DNA from: Neptunomonas japonica JAMM 1380
GTDB taxonomy: Bacteria > Pseudomonadota > Gammaproteobacteria > Pseudomonadales > Balneatricaceae
Length of the DNA: 64,000 bases
Assembly: GCF_016592555.1 (NCBI RefSeq)
Contig: NZ_AP014546.1
Coordinates: 3,482,501-3,546,500 of the forward strand
Direction: 5' to 3'
Shown: positions 21,088-31,649 of the stretch, in pieces
Position numbering within the stretch: position 1 is the stretch's first letter
Layout: every line of letters starts with the position of its first letter
Translations under genes and position numbers: made by a program
The notes under the pieces: model-generated
The model's database searches: none
Seen by the model: the letters and a program-made list of their open reading frames with translations, nothing else
What the model was told of the DNA's origin: nothing

Positions 21088-21105
21088 GTGTTTTCTCCCG
21101 AAAAA

Positions 21106-21660
21106 TTAAGCGATATAGGGCTCTTCATTATAGTGGTCAGGCAAATAACGCTTAATAACATCACTATCTTGTGCCCATGTTCGGCACGTGTTCAGCATTA
21201 CTTTGGCTCCCGCATCCATAACATCATCTTCCATGCTCGGCCATAAGCTTTGGATTGCGGTTGTCGCTAGAATTGGCAATAGCTCATGTAAGTGCGTACA
21301 CCCCTTTGCTCCACCGACCACTTCTTTAGCTTTGCGATGCCAACCCGGTCCAATGCGAGTACCTTCCAACTGTTTAAAAACCCCTGCAGCGCCAGGACAC
21401 ATTTTGAACGGTGATTGATCAATTGCCGCTTCTACATGATGAATGAATAAGGTACGGTCTAACGTAAAGCGAATCGCCATATCATGAAACGCTTCGCCAG
21501 CAGCAACAAAACCACCTCGTTCGGGATTTTCGACTGTTTCAGCTTTTATATCACTCATTTGAGCTTCTATATCCCACAAACCATCTTCTCGCTCGTAACC
21601 ATTACAAGTAATGGCACGGCGATGTGCGTGTTTGCGACGTACGGGTTTTGTTAAAGGCAT
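21106..21660 (-). CDS. DUF2889-family protein
   Basis: A 184-residue soluble protein matching, from memory, the DUF2889 family (PLTKPVRRKHAHRRAITCNG near the start, RTLFIHHVEAAIDQSPFKMC and LEGTRIGPGWHRKAKEVVGG centrally). Conserved His, Cys and Arg residues are suggestive of an enzyme or binding protein, but no function is established. A strong AGAGGA precedes the ATG, and the gene starts 9 bp after the fadD stop. Being embedded in a fatty-acid operon implies a role in acyl-CoA handling, which is inference from position only. Confidence 0.78.
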   Translation of the reverse strand: MPLTKPVRRKHAHRRAITCNGYEREDGLWDIEAQMSDIKAETVENPERGGFVAAGEAFHDMAIRFTLDRTLFIHHVEAAIDQSPFKMCPGAAGVFKQLEGTRIGPGWHRKAKEVVGGAKGCTHLHELLPILATTAIQSLWPSMEDDVMDAGAKVMLNTCRTWAQDSDVIKRYLPDHYNEEPYIA

Positions 21661-21669
21661 AATGTCCTC

Positions 21670-23340
21670 TTAGGCCACATCAGCCTTTGCATTACCGCTG
21701 TTATCTTTTAGCATCCTGCGCAGCACCTTCCCTACATTAGACTTTGGCAAGTCTTCAACAAAAACTACTGACTTAGGCACCTTGTAGTTCGTTAAATTCT
21801 CTTTACTCCATTTCAGCACTTCTTTCTCGGTTAGTTCCATATTTTTTCTAACGACAAACAGCTTAGGCACTTCACCGCTACGCTCATCTTTAACACCAAT
21901 CGCTGCACATTCAAGTACATCGGGATGCAAGGTAACAACGTCCTCTATTTCATTCGGATAAACATTAAACCCAGAAACAATAATCATATCCTTAGCACGA
22001 TCAACAATTCGCAGCCGACCATCGTCTTCCTTAATAGCAACATCACCCGTAATAAAGTAACCTTCACTGGTAAAACACGCCTCAGTCTCTCGCTCTCTTT
22101 GCCAATAACCTTTCATTACCTGAGGGCCTTTTACACAAAGTTCACCGGCTATACCCACGCCAGCTTCAACACCCTTGGCATCAATGATACGCACATCAGT
22201 TTCTTTTAAAGGCCAGCCGATTGTGCCAATACCCACTTTACCCGGAGGATTTATAGCAACCGCAGGGGACGTCTCGGTTAACCCGTAACCCTCCATAATG
22301 TCGCAGCCAGTAACATTCTTCCATTGATCTGCAGCGGCTTTAGTCAGTGCCATACCACCAGAAATAGTCACTTTTAATTGACTAAAATCTAACGATTTAA
22401 AATCATCGTTATTGCACAGAGCAACAAATAAAGTATTCAACCCCATGAAGCTGGTAAGGTTCCAACGCTTCATCTCTTTAACAAACCCTGGAATATCTCG
22501 TGGGTTGGCAATCAATACGCTATGACCACCCGCTTCCATAACAATTTGTGAAAGTGTGAATGCATAAATATGGTACAGCGGCAAAGGCGCGATAGACGTA
22601 TCAGACCAACGACTATCAGCTTGGCTAATTAACTCACTACCCTGAAGCATATTAGAAACTAAGTTTGCATGTGTTAATACAGCTCCCTTAGACACGCCTG
22701 TCGTCCCGCCGGTATACTGAAGCACTGCAATATCTTCTGTTTGTACGCTAACTACCTGCGGTTTTTTCCCGATACGGCTTAATAAGGCGCTCCGCAAAGA
22801 AATTTCCATCGGCAAGTTATAATCAGGCTCCATTTTTTTGATGTACTTAATTGCTTTGTTTAATAACGTACGCTTAATAAAGCCATGCAAGTCACCAACC
22901 TGAGTTACAAACACATGCTTAACTTGTGTTTTATCAATAATCTTTTCAGCGTTGTGCGCCATGCTGGCGTGAATTACCAGCGCCTTAGCACCCGAATCAT
23001 TAAACTGATGTTCCAACTCACGCGGTGTATATAAAGGGTTAGTATTAACCACGACTAAACCCGCACGTAATGCGCCGAACAACACAATAGGGTATTGGAT
23101 AAGATTAGGCAGCTGAATGGCAAGCCGGTCACCTGGCTTCAGGTCGGTCTCTTCCTGAAGATAAACAGCAAAAGCATCTGCTAACATATCCATCTCTGCA
23201 TACGTGAGCGTTCGTCCAAAGCTAGTAAAAGCAGGGCGTTCAGCGTAGCGCTGACACACACTAGCCACTACATCGAGTATGGTGTTGTAACCTTGCGGAT
23301 TGAGTTCAGCAGGAATCCAAGTCCCTCGCGCATTGTCCAT
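21670..23340 (-). CDS. fadD: Long-chain fatty-acid-CoA ligase
   Basis: A 556-residue acyl-CoA synthetase that activates fatty acids with ATP and CoA through an acyl-adenylate. The AMP-binding signature is YTGGTTGVSKGA. The second motif GYGLTETSP and the C-terminal domain with SGFNVYPNEIEDVV and a lysine in SNVGKVLRRML are all present. Length matches FadD. It is the first gene of a four-gene minus-strand run (fadD, DUF2889, FMN enzyme, crotonase). AGGGG precedes the ATG. Acyl-CoA made here feeds the dehydrogenase and FadBA encoded alongside. Confidence 0.95.
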   Translation of the reverse strand: MDNARGTWIPAELNPQGYNTILDVVASVCQRYAERPAFTSFGRTLTYAEMDMLADAFAVYLQEETDLKPGDRLAIQLPNLIQYPIVLFGALRAGLVVVNTNPLYTPRELEHQFNDSGAKALVIHASMAHNAEKIIDKTQVKHVFVTQVGDLHGFIKRTLLNKAIKYIKKMEPDYNLPMEISLRSALLSRIGKKPQVVSVQTEDIAVLQYTGGTTGVSKGAVLTHANLVSNMLQGSELISQADSRWSDTSIAPLPLYHIYAFTLSQIVMEAGGHSVLIANPRDIPGFVKEMKRWNLTSFMGLNTLFVALCNNDDFKSLDFSQLKVTISGGMALTKAAADQWKNVTGCDIMEGYGLTETSPAVAINPPGKVGIGTIGWPLKETDVRIIDAKGVEAGVGIAGELCVKGPQVMKGYWQRERETEACFTSEGYFITGDVAIKEDDGRLRIVDRAKDMIIVSGFNVYPNEIEDVVTLHPDVLECAAIGVKDERSGEVPKLFVVRKNMELTEKEVLKWSKENLTNYKVPKSVVFVEDLPKSNVGKVLRRMLKDNSGNAKADVA

Positions 23341-23479
23341 TAGTTGCCCCTAATCTTATTGTTATTGGTAGGCGGAATTACGTCCGATCACCACTGTATT
23401 TTCACAAATAGAGTTAATTTGCTCAGCATTGGCCTAGCAGGCTATGCAATCTACCCATAGCCTCGCCCATCTTTACGTT

Positions 23480-23797
23480 TTATGCCACCGGAAAAAGCGC
23501 TGTCAGGCGCGTTGCGAGCATAATATCGCCATCTGCACGAATGCGACCCGTCATAAACGCCTGCATTCCATCAGTTTCACCAGAAATAACTTCCTGTAAC
23601 GTCTGTGTATCCATCGACAATGTTACAGAAGGCTCATCATGCTCCCCTTGAGCAACAACGCAGCTATCATCTGCGATTGTCACATGGTACGGCTCGCCAT
23701 CATCAATCTGGTACTGGAAGACAACATCCATCCCTGCTGCCGCTGCACTATTAAAACGGCTCTTCATCTCGTCAAAAACTTTATTCAGATCAGACAT
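23480..23797 (-). CDS. SCP2 sterol-carrier domain protein
   Basis: A 105-residue single-domain SCP2 protein (MSDLNKVFDEMKSRF at the start; hydrophobic lipid-binding cavity segments; C-terminal GRIRADGDIMLATRLTALF). Such proteins bind acyl-CoA or other lipids. The open frame runs further upstream, but ATG at 23797 is chosen because AGAGGG lies seven bases before it and the domain starts there. It lies between fadD and the acyl-CoA dehydrogenase gene on the same strand, consistent with an acyl-CoA shuttle role, which is inference. Confidence 0.85.
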   Translation of the reverse strand: MSDLNKVFDEMKSRFNSAAAAGMDVVFQYQIDDGEPYHVTIADDSCVVAQGEHDEPSVTLSMDTQTLQEVISGETDGMQAFMTGRIRADGDIMLATRLTALFPVA

Positions 23798-23995
23798 GCT
23801 CATTCCCTCTGCTAGATTAGACATAGCACCATAGCTATTGGTTTGGCTGCTCACTTTTGGAGCACTTATTTTACTTTTTTATAACGCTTAGTATTAAAAC
23901 TTAATAGTTTTTGAACTAACCAACGGCCCACTCGGTATTTCAAAATCCACACAACACCCACTCTCTTTTGATGAAGCGATCTTAAGAGCAACTAC

Positions 23996-25789
23996 TTAAA
24001 AAATAAAATGCTCTTCATCCATTTCCATCAGACTCTCAGCACCTGACTTCATAATTTCGGCATGAGAGCGTGTACGAGGTAATAAACGTGCAAAATAAAA
24101 ACGCGCGGTGGTCAGTTTTGCTTTATAGAAATTTTCTTCGTCAGTACCTTGGTCAAGTACCTCTTGTGCCTTATGAGCCATACGTGCCCAAAAATATGCC
24201 AGCGTCACATAACCTGAATACATCAGATAATCTACCGCCGCAGCACCTACTTCTTCACGATCTTGCATCGCCTTTGCACCAATAACCATAGTGAGTTCAC
24301 CCCACTCTTTATTGAGCGCGACAAGCGGCTCAATGAATGGCTTCATAGCATCATTATCGGCATTCTCTTTACAAAAGATGTGAATCATTTTAGTAAAGCC
24401 TTTAAGCGAATCACCTTGGGTCATCAGCACTTTTCGTCCTAATAAATCAAGCGCTTGGATCTGTGTCGTGCCTTCATAAAGCATTGAGATACGTGCATCA
24501 CGGACATTTTGTTCCATACCCCATTCTGCGATAAAGCCATGCCCTCCATACACCTGTACCCCATGGTTAGCGGACTCAAAACCTACCTCTGTAAGGAAGG
24601 CTTTTGCAATTGGCGTTAAGAAAGCAAGCAATGCATCGGCTTCTGCTTTTTCTTTTGTATCAGCCAGTTTTGTTTTATCCACGAGTTGAGCACAGAAATA
24701 GATCAGCCCACGTCCACCTTCGGCAAAAGCTTTTTGTGTCAATAGCATATTACGTACTGCTGGATGCACGATAATAGGATCTGCAGCACCTTCGGGGTTC
24801 TTTTTGCCCGTCAATGAGCGCATCTGCAACCGGTCTTTTGCATAAGGAAGTGAGTTTTGAAAGCCCCACTCAGCATGGGCTAAACCCTGTAAAGCAGTAC
24901 CCAAGCGTGCGGTATTCATAAAGGTAAACATACAGTTGAGACCTTTATTTGCAGGTCCTATGAGATAACCTGTGGCTCCATCAAAATTCATGACACAAGT
25001 AGAGTTACCATGAATACCCATCTTATGTTCTAGCGAACCGCAAGCAACGCCATTACGTGAGCCGACAGCACCATTTTCAGGCATAAACTTAGGAACGATA
25101 AATAAAGATATACCTTTAGTGCCTGCTGGCGCATCAGGTAAGCGCGCCAAAACAATATGAATGATATTGTCTGCCATGTCATGTTCACCGGCAGAAATAA
25201 AAATTTTGGTTCCCGAGACTTTATAGCTACCATCCGCCTGCGGCTCTGCTTTAGTACGTAACAAACCTAAATCTGTACCACAATGCGGTTCGGTTAAGCA
25301 CATTGTACCTGTCCACTCACCACTCACTAACTTGGTAAGATAGATTTCTTTCTGCTCATCAGTACCGTGCTCTTGCAAGGTATTCATAGCACCATGGCTT
25401 AAACCAGGATACATACCCCAAGACCAGTTCGCCGTCCCAACCATTTCGCTGATAACCGTTCCGATCGACTCTGGCAACCCTTGCCCACCATGCGCTGGAT
25501 CATGAGCCAGTGATGGCCATCCACCTTCAACATATTGCTGGTAAGCTTCCTTAAAACCAGTCGGTGTTGTCACTTCACCATCATTAAACTGACAGCCTTC
25601 TTGGTCACCTATCTGGTTTAGCGGTGATAAAACACGCTCAGAGAATTTAGCCCCTTCTTCTATAATGGCGCTAATCATATCCGGTGTAGCATCTTCACAA
25701 CCGGGCAAATTGGCATAGTGCTTTTCAGATTCAAGCACCTCATTCATTACGAACTGTATTTCACGTATTGGTGCTTTATATTCTGGCAT
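23996..25789 (-). CDS. Acyl-CoA dehydrogenase, large C-terminally extended type
   Basis: A 597-residue flavoenzyme that introduces the 2,3-double bond into acyl-CoA and passes electrons to ETF. It has the FAD-binding middle domain (MCLTEPHCGTDLGLLRTKA, GTKIFISAGEHDM) and the C-terminal catalytic region MLYEGTTQIQALDLLGRK with the expected glutamate. A further 120-residue C-terminal domain is typical of the DmdC/PA0506-like class. ATG at 25789 is used, with AGAGGG upstream; the additional upstream open frame encodes an unlikely hydrophobic sequence. It is presumably the dehydrogenase serving this beta-oxidation island. Confidence 0.94.
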   Translation of the reverse strand: MPEYKAPIREIQFVMNEVLESEKHYANLPGCEDATPDMISAIIEEGAKFSERVLSPLNQIGDQEGCQFNDGEVTTPTGFKEAYQQYVEGGWPSLAHDPAHGGQGLPESIGTVISEMVGTANWSWGMYPGLSHGAMNTLQEHGTDEQKEIYLTKLVSGEWTGTMCLTEPHCGTDLGLLRTKAEPQADGSYKVSGTKIFISAGEHDMADNIIHIVLARLPDAPAGTKGISLFIVPKFMPENGAVGSRNGVACGSLEHKMGIHGNSTCVMNFDGATGYLIGPANKGLNCMFTFMNTARLGTALQGLAHAEWGFQNSLPYAKDRLQMRSLTGKKNPEGAADPIIVHPAVRNMLLTQKAFAEGGRGLIYFCAQLVDKTKLADTKEKAEADALLAFLTPIAKAFLTEVGFESANHGVQVYGGHGFIAEWGMEQNVRDARISMLYEGTTQIQALDLLGRKVLMTQGDSLKGFTKMIHIFCKENADNDAMKPFIEPLVALNKEWGELTMVIGAKAMQDREEVGAAAVDYLMYSGYVTLAYFWARMAHKAQEVLDQGTDEENFYKAKLTTARFYFARLLPRTRSHAEIMKSGAESLMEMDEEHFIF

Positions 25790-26050
25790 ATTCAATCCCT
25801 CTGTTCTTTTTTTATGCGCCCGGATAACACGATGTAGTAGGCAAGCATGAATGTCATGATTTAAGTAAGAATGGACGAAAATCCAACACCCACCAATAAC
25901 AAAAGGTGCCAACATCACTAACAAATAGTGTCAATACGCTCATAACCAGCATAAATACGTACATTGTGCACTGCAAAAATCTGACAAATTAATTCAATAC
26001 AGCTTCTTTAAATATGACTGATAACTGCCTATTTAGTTTAAAATAGCCTC

Positions 26051-27358
26051 ATGAAGACACTATTAATCATTGGCTACGTTTGGCCTGAACCCCGCTCATC
26101 AGCAGCGGGATATCACATGCTCTCCTTTATTGAGCTGTTTCTAACGCATAACTGGAAAATCACCTTTGCGAGCCCTGCAGCGTTAAGTGAACACCGAGCT
26201 GACCTCGTTTCATTAGGTGTAGATGAAGTTGCCATCGAGCTTAACTCATCATGTTTTGATAAGTGGGTTGGTCAGCTACAACCAGACATAGTGTTATTTG
26301 ACCGTTTTATGATGGAAGAACAATTTGGTTGGCGAGTCGAGCAATGCTGCCCAAATGCATTGCGCATACTCGACACAGAAGACCTGCATAGCTTGCGCGA
26401 AGCGCGTCACCAATGGGTAAAGCAACAACTACGTGCTGATAACCTAGATATCTCACAGTTATCATCCCCACAAGAGCTTTACCAAAGAATGGCTAAACAG
26501 GATCAGTGCAAGAGAGAAATTGCAGCGGTTTATCGCTCTGACCTAACCCTTATGGTGTCAGAGTTTGAAATTAATCTACTCAAACAGCATTTTGGCATAC
26601 CCAATAACCTGCTTACCCACTGTCCTTTTATGTTGCCCACCGCTCAGGAAAACACCCCGCTCTTTAGTGAGCGCCAGCACTTTATCAGCATTGGTAATTT
26701 TCGCCACGCGCCTAATTGGGATGCTGTACTCTGGCTAAAACAACAGCTATGGCCACTTATCAAGCAACACTTACCTGATGCAGAACTCCATATATATGGC
26801 GCTTACCCACCACCCAAAGCAACGGCACTGCATAACGAAAAAGAAGGTTTTTTGGTTAAAGGCTGGGTTGAAGATGCACACCTTGTCATGCGCCAAGCCA
26901 AAGTGCTGTTAGCACCATTGCGTTTTGGTGCAGGAATCAAAGGTAAACTAGTTGATGCCATGAGAAATGGTACGCCTTCTGTAACCACAACAATTGGCAC
27001 AGAGGGAATGATCGAGAGCGAGGCATCCTGGAGTGGAGAACAAACAAATACGCCCGAAAAATTTGCACAAGCAGCTATCAATTTATACTCAAACGATGAG
27101 CAGTGGCAGGTAGCACAAACACGAGGCTACCAGATACTCACTGATCACTTTTGTCAGGCAAAGATTCAAACAAATCTACTTTCGTGTGTAGAAGCGCTCC
27201 TTGAGGCGGAACAGCTAACCCAGCATAGGCTCGCTAACTTCACAGGCCAAATGCTATTACATCACCAGCATAAGAGTACCAAGTATATGGCGCAGTGGAT
27301 TGAGGCAAAAAACCAGCTAGCGCCTGCCAATGAGGAACCAACAGAACCCACTAGCTAA
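26051..27358 (+). CDS. Glycosyltransferase, GT4-like
   Basis: A 435-residue GT-B-type glycosyltransferase. The N-terminal acceptor half begins KTLLIIGYVWPEPRSSAAGY. The C-terminal nucleotide-sugar half (about 215-380) has FISIGNFRHAPNWDAVLWLK and APLRFGAGIKGKLVDAMRNG with the conserved E/D-containing donor loop. It is cytosolic, with no signal or membrane segment. It stands alone between the acyl-CoA dehydrogenase and a chemoreceptor, outside any visible polysaccharide cluster, so its acceptor is unknown. Confidence 0.85.
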   Translation: MKTLLIIGYVWPEPRSSAAGYHMLSFIELFLTHNWKITFASPAALSEHRADLVSLGVDEVAIELNSSCFDKWVGQLQPDIVLFDRFMMEEQFGWRVEQCCPNALRILDTEDLHSLREARHQWVKQQLRADNLDISQLSSPQELYQRMAKQDQCKREIAAVYRSDLTLMVSEFEINLLKQHFGIPNNLLTHCPFMLPTAQENTPLFSERQHFISIGNFRHAPNWDAVLWLKQQLWPLIKQHLPDAELHIYGAYPPPKATALHNEKEGFLVKGWVEDAHLVMRQAKVLLAPLRFGAGIKGKLVDAMRNGTPSVTTTIGTEGMIESEASWSGEQTNTPEKFAQAAINLYSNDEQWQVAQTRGYQILTDHFCQAKIQTNLLSCVEALLEAEQLTQHRLANFTGQMLLHHQHKSTKYMAQWIEAKNQLAPANEEPTEPTS

Positions 27359-27392
27359 CTGTGTTTTTTACAAAGTAAATAGCCACAAAAAG

Positions 27393-29375
27393 CTAAGCAG
27401 TTTTAAACTGGCTAATCAACTGCTTCTGTTCCTGTGCAATAGTTAGCAATCCTTGACTGCTCTCTGCTACATTTTGAGCGCCTGATGCAATCTCTGTAGC
27501 GGCTTCGTTAATGGTCACCAATGTACGACTCACCTCTTCAACCGCACCATTTTGCTGCCCCGTAGCTTCGGTAATCTGCGTGCTCATTTCACGAATGTTG
27601 GCAATGGAACTATTCATGTTTTGCAGAGCCGTTTGCGAGGTTCCTGCATGCAATACACATTGCTGAGATTGCTCAACACTGTGATGCATCACCTGCACAA
27701 CCTGCTGAGTACTGCGCTGCATGTTCACCACCATGTTCTGGATCTCTTGGGTGGAGTTTTGCGTTCGGCTAGCGAGACTTCGAACTTCATCAGCAACGAC
27801 AGCAAAGCCACGCCCTTGATCTCCAGCTCTTGCCGCTTCGATAGCAGCATTAAGTGCTAATAGATTCGTTTGTTCAGCAATCTCTCCAATCGTGTCCAAA
27901 ATGCTGCCAATTTGCTGGCTATATTTATCAAGCTGATCACTCTGTTTCACTGCTTCTTTGATATCGAACGATTGTTGCTCAATACTGGCCAACGTCTGCT
28001 GTACACAACGCTCTGCATCGGTACTCAAATGTTCACACTGCTGCACAGCCTCTAAGGTTGCACGAGCATGATTGGCAACTTCTGTTACTGTAGACTCAAG
28101 CTGATTCGCCGCTGACGATGTGCTTTCCAACTGTAAGCTTTGCCCCGCCATTGCCGTGGTTGTTTGATCGCTGATAACGGCATTTTGCTCTGCAACACCG
28201 GTCAATTGTTGAGAAGCACTACCAATACGAGACAACAAACCACACAAGCGCTCAACAACTTCATTTAATGCACTACCCAGCTGGCCAAACTCATCTCGGT
28301 TATTATGATTAAAAGCAATTCGCATATCACCTTCAGCAACCGCTGACAATTTTTGCAGCATTTCTTGTAATGGCCGAGAAATAGAACGCACCACCAAACC
28401 ACTAATCAAAATAGCGATAAGGGTTGCACCCACTAGCAAAGCAATAATAACACGTTGACTGAGCGAGCTCGCTTCGTCTGCTTCTACACGCTGAATACCT
28501 GCACGCTCTTGAGTAAGACGGCTGAACGTTTCAGCGGACTCTCGTGCCTGCTTAAGGAACAGATTAACCTTCTGCAGCTGTGCGTCTTGTTGAGTATTCA
28601 CATGATCTAACTCTCGATACAGCTGCACCACACCTTTATCGCTATACATCTGCTCGACTAAATCTTTAATCAAGACTTTAATGCGGCCTGCTTTAGGGTC
28701 AGCCTTTGCCAAAGCGGCCAAACTTTTATTAAGAGCGCCTTCGGTTTCCTTAAGTGCAATATCTAACGCTTTAAAATCATTATTCTGTTTAAAATTAATA
28801 ATCTGAGATTTATGAGTATTAGCGCTACGCATAAATACACGTGCTTCAGAGCCGCCGCTATTATTTTTAGATAGGTATTGTTGTCCCCAGGTATTTAAGG
28901 TGTCCATTTGACGCTGAAAACGACTTTCCTTTTGGCGAGTACGTGTCAACAGAGCCAAGCTCTCTTCATGCAGCGCCATCACTTTTAAAGCAGCCTTGGA
29001 GAAAGCTATTTCGGTTTTCTCCGTTTCATCAAACATTTCGAGCAACTCTACATCATCAGCTAACAAGGGCGCCAACACTGTATGTGCTTCAGTAAACAGT
29101 ACCATTTGCCGCTCAAATGATTTTTCATATTCCTGTCGCGATGCAGGATCGGCATCATCATTTGTTAACACTCTAAGCAAAGCAATGTTAGCTTCTTGTA
29201 AAGCCAATAGCTGATGGTAACTTCCGCTAGAAACAGGTAGCGACACGTCCGTTATTTTATGTAACCGAGCATTAATATCGGAGGTTCCCCACAGTCCCCC
29301 ACCACCGACAATCATGATAAAAACAACGAGCAGTGCAAAACCAAGAGCAATCCGGTGCGTGACTTTCAAAAACAT
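27393..29375 (-). CDS. Methyl-accepting chemotaxis protein with long periplasmic domain
   Basis: A 660-residue chemoreceptor. The first membrane helix is at about 10-30. The periplasmic region of nearly 300 residues is mostly helical with heptad-like patterns, as in helical bimodular sensors. A second helix near 315-335 is followed by HAMP and the signalling domain with the conserved tip [23 protein letters not shown] at 29375 is preferred to the upstream TTG because GCAGG lies about eight bases before it. Candidate ligands for such domains are organic acids, but none can be assigned here. Confidence 0.92.
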   Translation of the reverse strand: MFLKVTHRIALGFALLVVFIMIVGGGGLWGTSDINARLHKITDVSLPVSSGSYHQLLALQEANIALLRVLTNDDADPASRQEYEKSFERQMVLFTEAHTVLAPLLADDVELLEMFDETEKTEIAFSKAALKVMALHEESLALLTRTRQKESRFQRQMDTLNTWGQQYLSKNNSGGSEARVFMRSANTHKSQIINFKQNNDFKALDIALKETEGALNKSLAALAKADPKAGRIKVLIKDLVEQMYSDKGVVQLYRELDHVNTQQDAQLQKVNLFLKQARESAETFSRLTQERAGIQRVEADEASSLSQRVIIALLVGATLIAILISGLVVRSISRPLQEMLQKLSAVAEGDMRIAFNHNNRDEFGQLGSALNEVVERLCGLLSRIGSASQQLTGVAEQNAVISDQTTTAMAGQSLQLESTSSAANQLESTVTEVANHARATLEAVQQCEHLSTDAERCVQQTLASIEQQSFDIKEAVKQSDQLDKYSQQIGSILDTIGEIAEQTNLLALNAAIEAARAGDQGRGFAVVADEVRSLASRTQNSTQEIQNMVVNMQRSTQQVVQVMHHSVEQSQQCVLHAGTSQTALQNMNSSIANIREMSTQITEATGQQNGAVEEVSRTLVTINEAATEIASGAQNVAESSQGLLTIAQEQKQLISQFKTA

Positions 29376-29553
29376 GGAGGATACCTGCAAAAGAAGAGCC
29401 GTGATCTGCTATGGATAGACATCCGGTCTTCAAATATTTTTATTATTACTATTTTTAAAAAGTAGTGTGCTTTTTTTAGATTTTCAATAAATGACGCTAT
29501 AAAATTTTCAAATGGCCCTTACACATAGATTAACTGGCCTCACTCCAAACGAT

Positions 29554-29583
29554 AAAAAGGAGGCATAACAGCCCCCTTCTTAG
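29554..29583 (-). terminator. Terminator of the catalase gene
   Basis: On the minus strand, AAGGGGGC pairs with GCCTCCTT (one G-T pair) around a 6-base loop, followed by a T run. It lies 27 bp past the katA stop codon. Confidence 0.8.
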
Positions 29584-29609
29584 TAAAACCACAATACAAA
29601 ATTGAGCTT

Positions 29610-31046
29610 TTACAAAGCCTCTCGAACTCCCTTTTCATAATCCGAATGAACCTGCTTAAACAGGGCCAGCTGACGCTCTATAATCTCTTGCGGCACACCC
29701 TGCATCGCTGCAGCAATATTACTAAAGAGGCGTTGCTTCTGGCCATCATCAAACAAATCAAACAGTGCACGAGGCTGGCTAAAATCATCATTACCTTCGC
29801 GATGATCATAACGATCTACCTCTCCACTAAGCTTTAGCGGAGGCTCTTTTACATCAGGTTTCGCAACGGCCCCATCAAATGAATTTGGCTCGTAATAGGC
29901 ATCAACATTCCCCGTTTTTTGTCCCATGAAATTCATAGCACCATCCTTGTGATAATGATGTACTGGGCATTTCGGTGTATTTACTGGCAACCCTTCGTAA
30001 TGTGTACCTATACGGTAACGATGTGCATCTGCATAACTAAATAAGCGTGCCTGCAACATCTTATCAGGTGAAAAACCGATTCCCGGCACTGCATTAGAAG
30101 GTGAGAATGCTGCCTGCTCTACCTCAGCAAAGTAGTTATCTGGGTTACGGTTGAGCTCCATAACTCCCGCTTCAATTAATGGATACTCTGCGTGCGGCCA
30201 CACCTTGGTTAGATCAAAAGGGTTATAGCTGGTTTTATCCGCATCGGCTTCAGGCATGATTTGTACATACACAGTCCATTTAGGAAAATCGCCTTTATCA
30301 ATACAACCGTAAAGATCTTCTTGTGTAGATTCACGTGTTTTGCCGACGACCCCTTCTGCTTCTTCATTCGTCCAATGGCGATGCCCCTGCTGCGTTTTAA
30401 AGTGAAATTTCACCCAGAAGCGCTCTCCCGCATCATTCCAGAACGAATATGTATGCGAACCATAGCCATTAATATGACGCACATCCGTGGGCAAGCCACG
30501 GTCACTCATCAAAATAGTCACCTGATGCAACGATTCAGGAGAAAGGGACCAAAAATCCCACATCGCAGTAGGCGAGCGCATATTCGTTTTAGGGTGGCGC
30601 TTTTGTGTGTGAATAAAATCAGGAAACTTAAGCGGATCGCGAATAAAGAATACCGGGGTGTTATTACCGACCATATCCCAGTTACCTTCATCGGTATAAA
30701 ACTTAAGCGCAAAGCCACGTACATCGCGCTCGGCATCTGCGGCACCAGCTTCACCTGCCACCGTAGAAAAGCGTGCCAGCAACTGGGTTTGTTTACCCAC
30801 TTGTTCAAAGATTTTTGCGCGTGTATAGCGAGAAATATCCTGCGTGACAGTAAAGGTGCCGAATGCCCCCCAACCTTTTGCATGAACGACTCGCTCAGGT
30901 ATACGCTCACGGTTCTGGTGAGCTAGTTTTTCAATGAGTTGCCAGTCCTGCATTAATACAGGACCACGTGGGCCGGCAGTTTGGCTGTTCTGATTATCCG
31001 CAACCGGACTACCTGCGGTTGTTGTATGGTAAGGACACTTACTCAT
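29610..31046 (-). CDS. katA: Catalase, monofunctional haem type (small subunit clade)
   Basis: A 478-residue catalase that disproportionates hydrogen peroxide. The distal His55 ([11 protein letters not shown]), Asn128 ([12 protein letters not shown]) and proximal haem ligand Tyr338 ([12 protein letters not shown]) are all present. The length fits the small-subunit clade 3, cytosolic form; there is no signal peptide. It is a single-gene unit with its own terminator. A partial OxyR-like pattern upstream was too weak to report as a site. Confidence 0.96.
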   Translation of the reverse strand: MSKCPYHTTTAGSPVADNQNSQTAGPRGPVLMQDWQLIEKLAHQNRERIPERVVHAKGWGAFGTFTVTQDISRYTRAKIFEQVGKQTQLLARFSTVAGEAGAADAERDVRGFALKFYTDEGNWDMVGNNTPVFFIRDPLKFPDFIHTQKRHPKTNMRSPTAMWDFWSLSPESLHQVTILMSDRGLPTDVRHINGYGSHTYSFWNDAGERFWVKFHFKTQQGHRHWTNEEAEGVVGKTRESTQEDLYGCIDKGDFPKWTVYVQIMPEADADKTSYNPFDLTKVWPHAEYPLIEAGVMELNRNPDNYFAEVEQAAFSPSNAVPGIGFSPDKMLQARLFSYADAHRYRIGTHYEGLPVNTPKCPVHHYHKDGAMNFMGQKTGNVDAYYEPNSFDGAVAKPDVKEPPLKLSGEVDRYDHREGNDDFSQPRALFDLFDDGQKQRLFSNIAAAMQGVPQEIIERQLALFKQVHSDYEKGVREAL

Positions 31047-31202
31047 GACACACCTCTACTTGTTGTTGTGGGCTATTTGTTGCTCTAAGAACAATCTATC
31101 CCTTTAACAAGCAGTTTCTAAATTGAATGATTTAAGCGAGGCGATTAGAAAAAACTATGACGTCTATTTTTCGTCTTTGACTATCACTACAAAAATGCAG
31201 TG

Positions 31203-31649
31203 TTACGGACTCGCGGAGCCGCCAAGCAATGCTTTCCAATGCTCTAGAACCGGGCTGGATTCATCCATTTCAATAAAGCGTGCAGGGTCCAAGGCCTGAT
31301 ATAAACCCTCCACACTAGGTGTTTTTTGCAAAAACCACAGGCCAAGTTGCCCTACTTCAAAATTATAGGTATCACTCACAACACCCGTGCGTGGATATTG
31401 TCGAATAAGCATTACATTAACGTGAGAAGAACCTTTTAATACTTGCTGTACACGCAAAACCCCTACACTCAGCCTGAGGTTTTGGCTTTCTATTTGTAGC
31501 TCAGATGCTCCAATAAATTCAGCGAACACTATCGCTACAGATGTGTCGCTTAAATCTTGTTCTGTGATTTTAGCCAATGAAGCATTACTCACTGTTGCTG
31601 TTAACAGGCAGGTTAACGCCCACACAGCAACAAAGGTAGCTTTAAGCAT
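31203..31649 (-). CDS. Uncharacterised secreted protein paired with the matrixin
   Basis: A 148-residue protein with a clear Sec signal peptide (MLKATFVAVWALTCLLTATV, cleaved near residue 24). The mature region looks beta-rich, with a conserved-looking central stretch VGVLRVQQVLKGSSHVNVML and a GLWFLQK motif. I do not recognise the family. Its start overlaps the last 8 bp of the matrixin gene, so the two are translationally coupled. An inhibitor, chaperone or substrate of that protease is a reasonable inference. It has an AAGG ribosome site and no lipobox. Confidence 0.6.
   Translation of the reverse strand: MLKATFVAVWALTCLLTATVSNASLAKITEQDLSDTSVAIVFAEFIGASELQIESQNLRLSVGVLRVQQVLKGSSHVNVMLIRQYPRTGVVSDTYNFEVGQLGLWFLQKTPSVEGLYQALDPARFIEMDESSPVLEHWKALLGGSASP

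Noticed and set aside
23440-23462. An inverted repeat GGCTATG/CATAGCC after the SCP2 gene as a terminator
   Set aside because: It has a 7-bp stem with a 9-base loop and no T run on either strand.
25790-25924. A 45-codon N-terminal extension of the acyl-CoA dehydrogenase
   Set aside because: There is no ribosome site, the sequence does not look like the family N-terminus, and a strong AGAGGG precedes the ATG at 25789.
30261-30926. A 221-codon plus-strand frame inside catalase
   Set aside because: It is a shadow of katA codon usage. All catalase active-site residues are on the minus strand.
31047-31120. A possible OxyR site before the catalase gene
   Set aside because: ATAG and CTAT-like elements occur, but the internal spacing does not fit the OxyR consensus.
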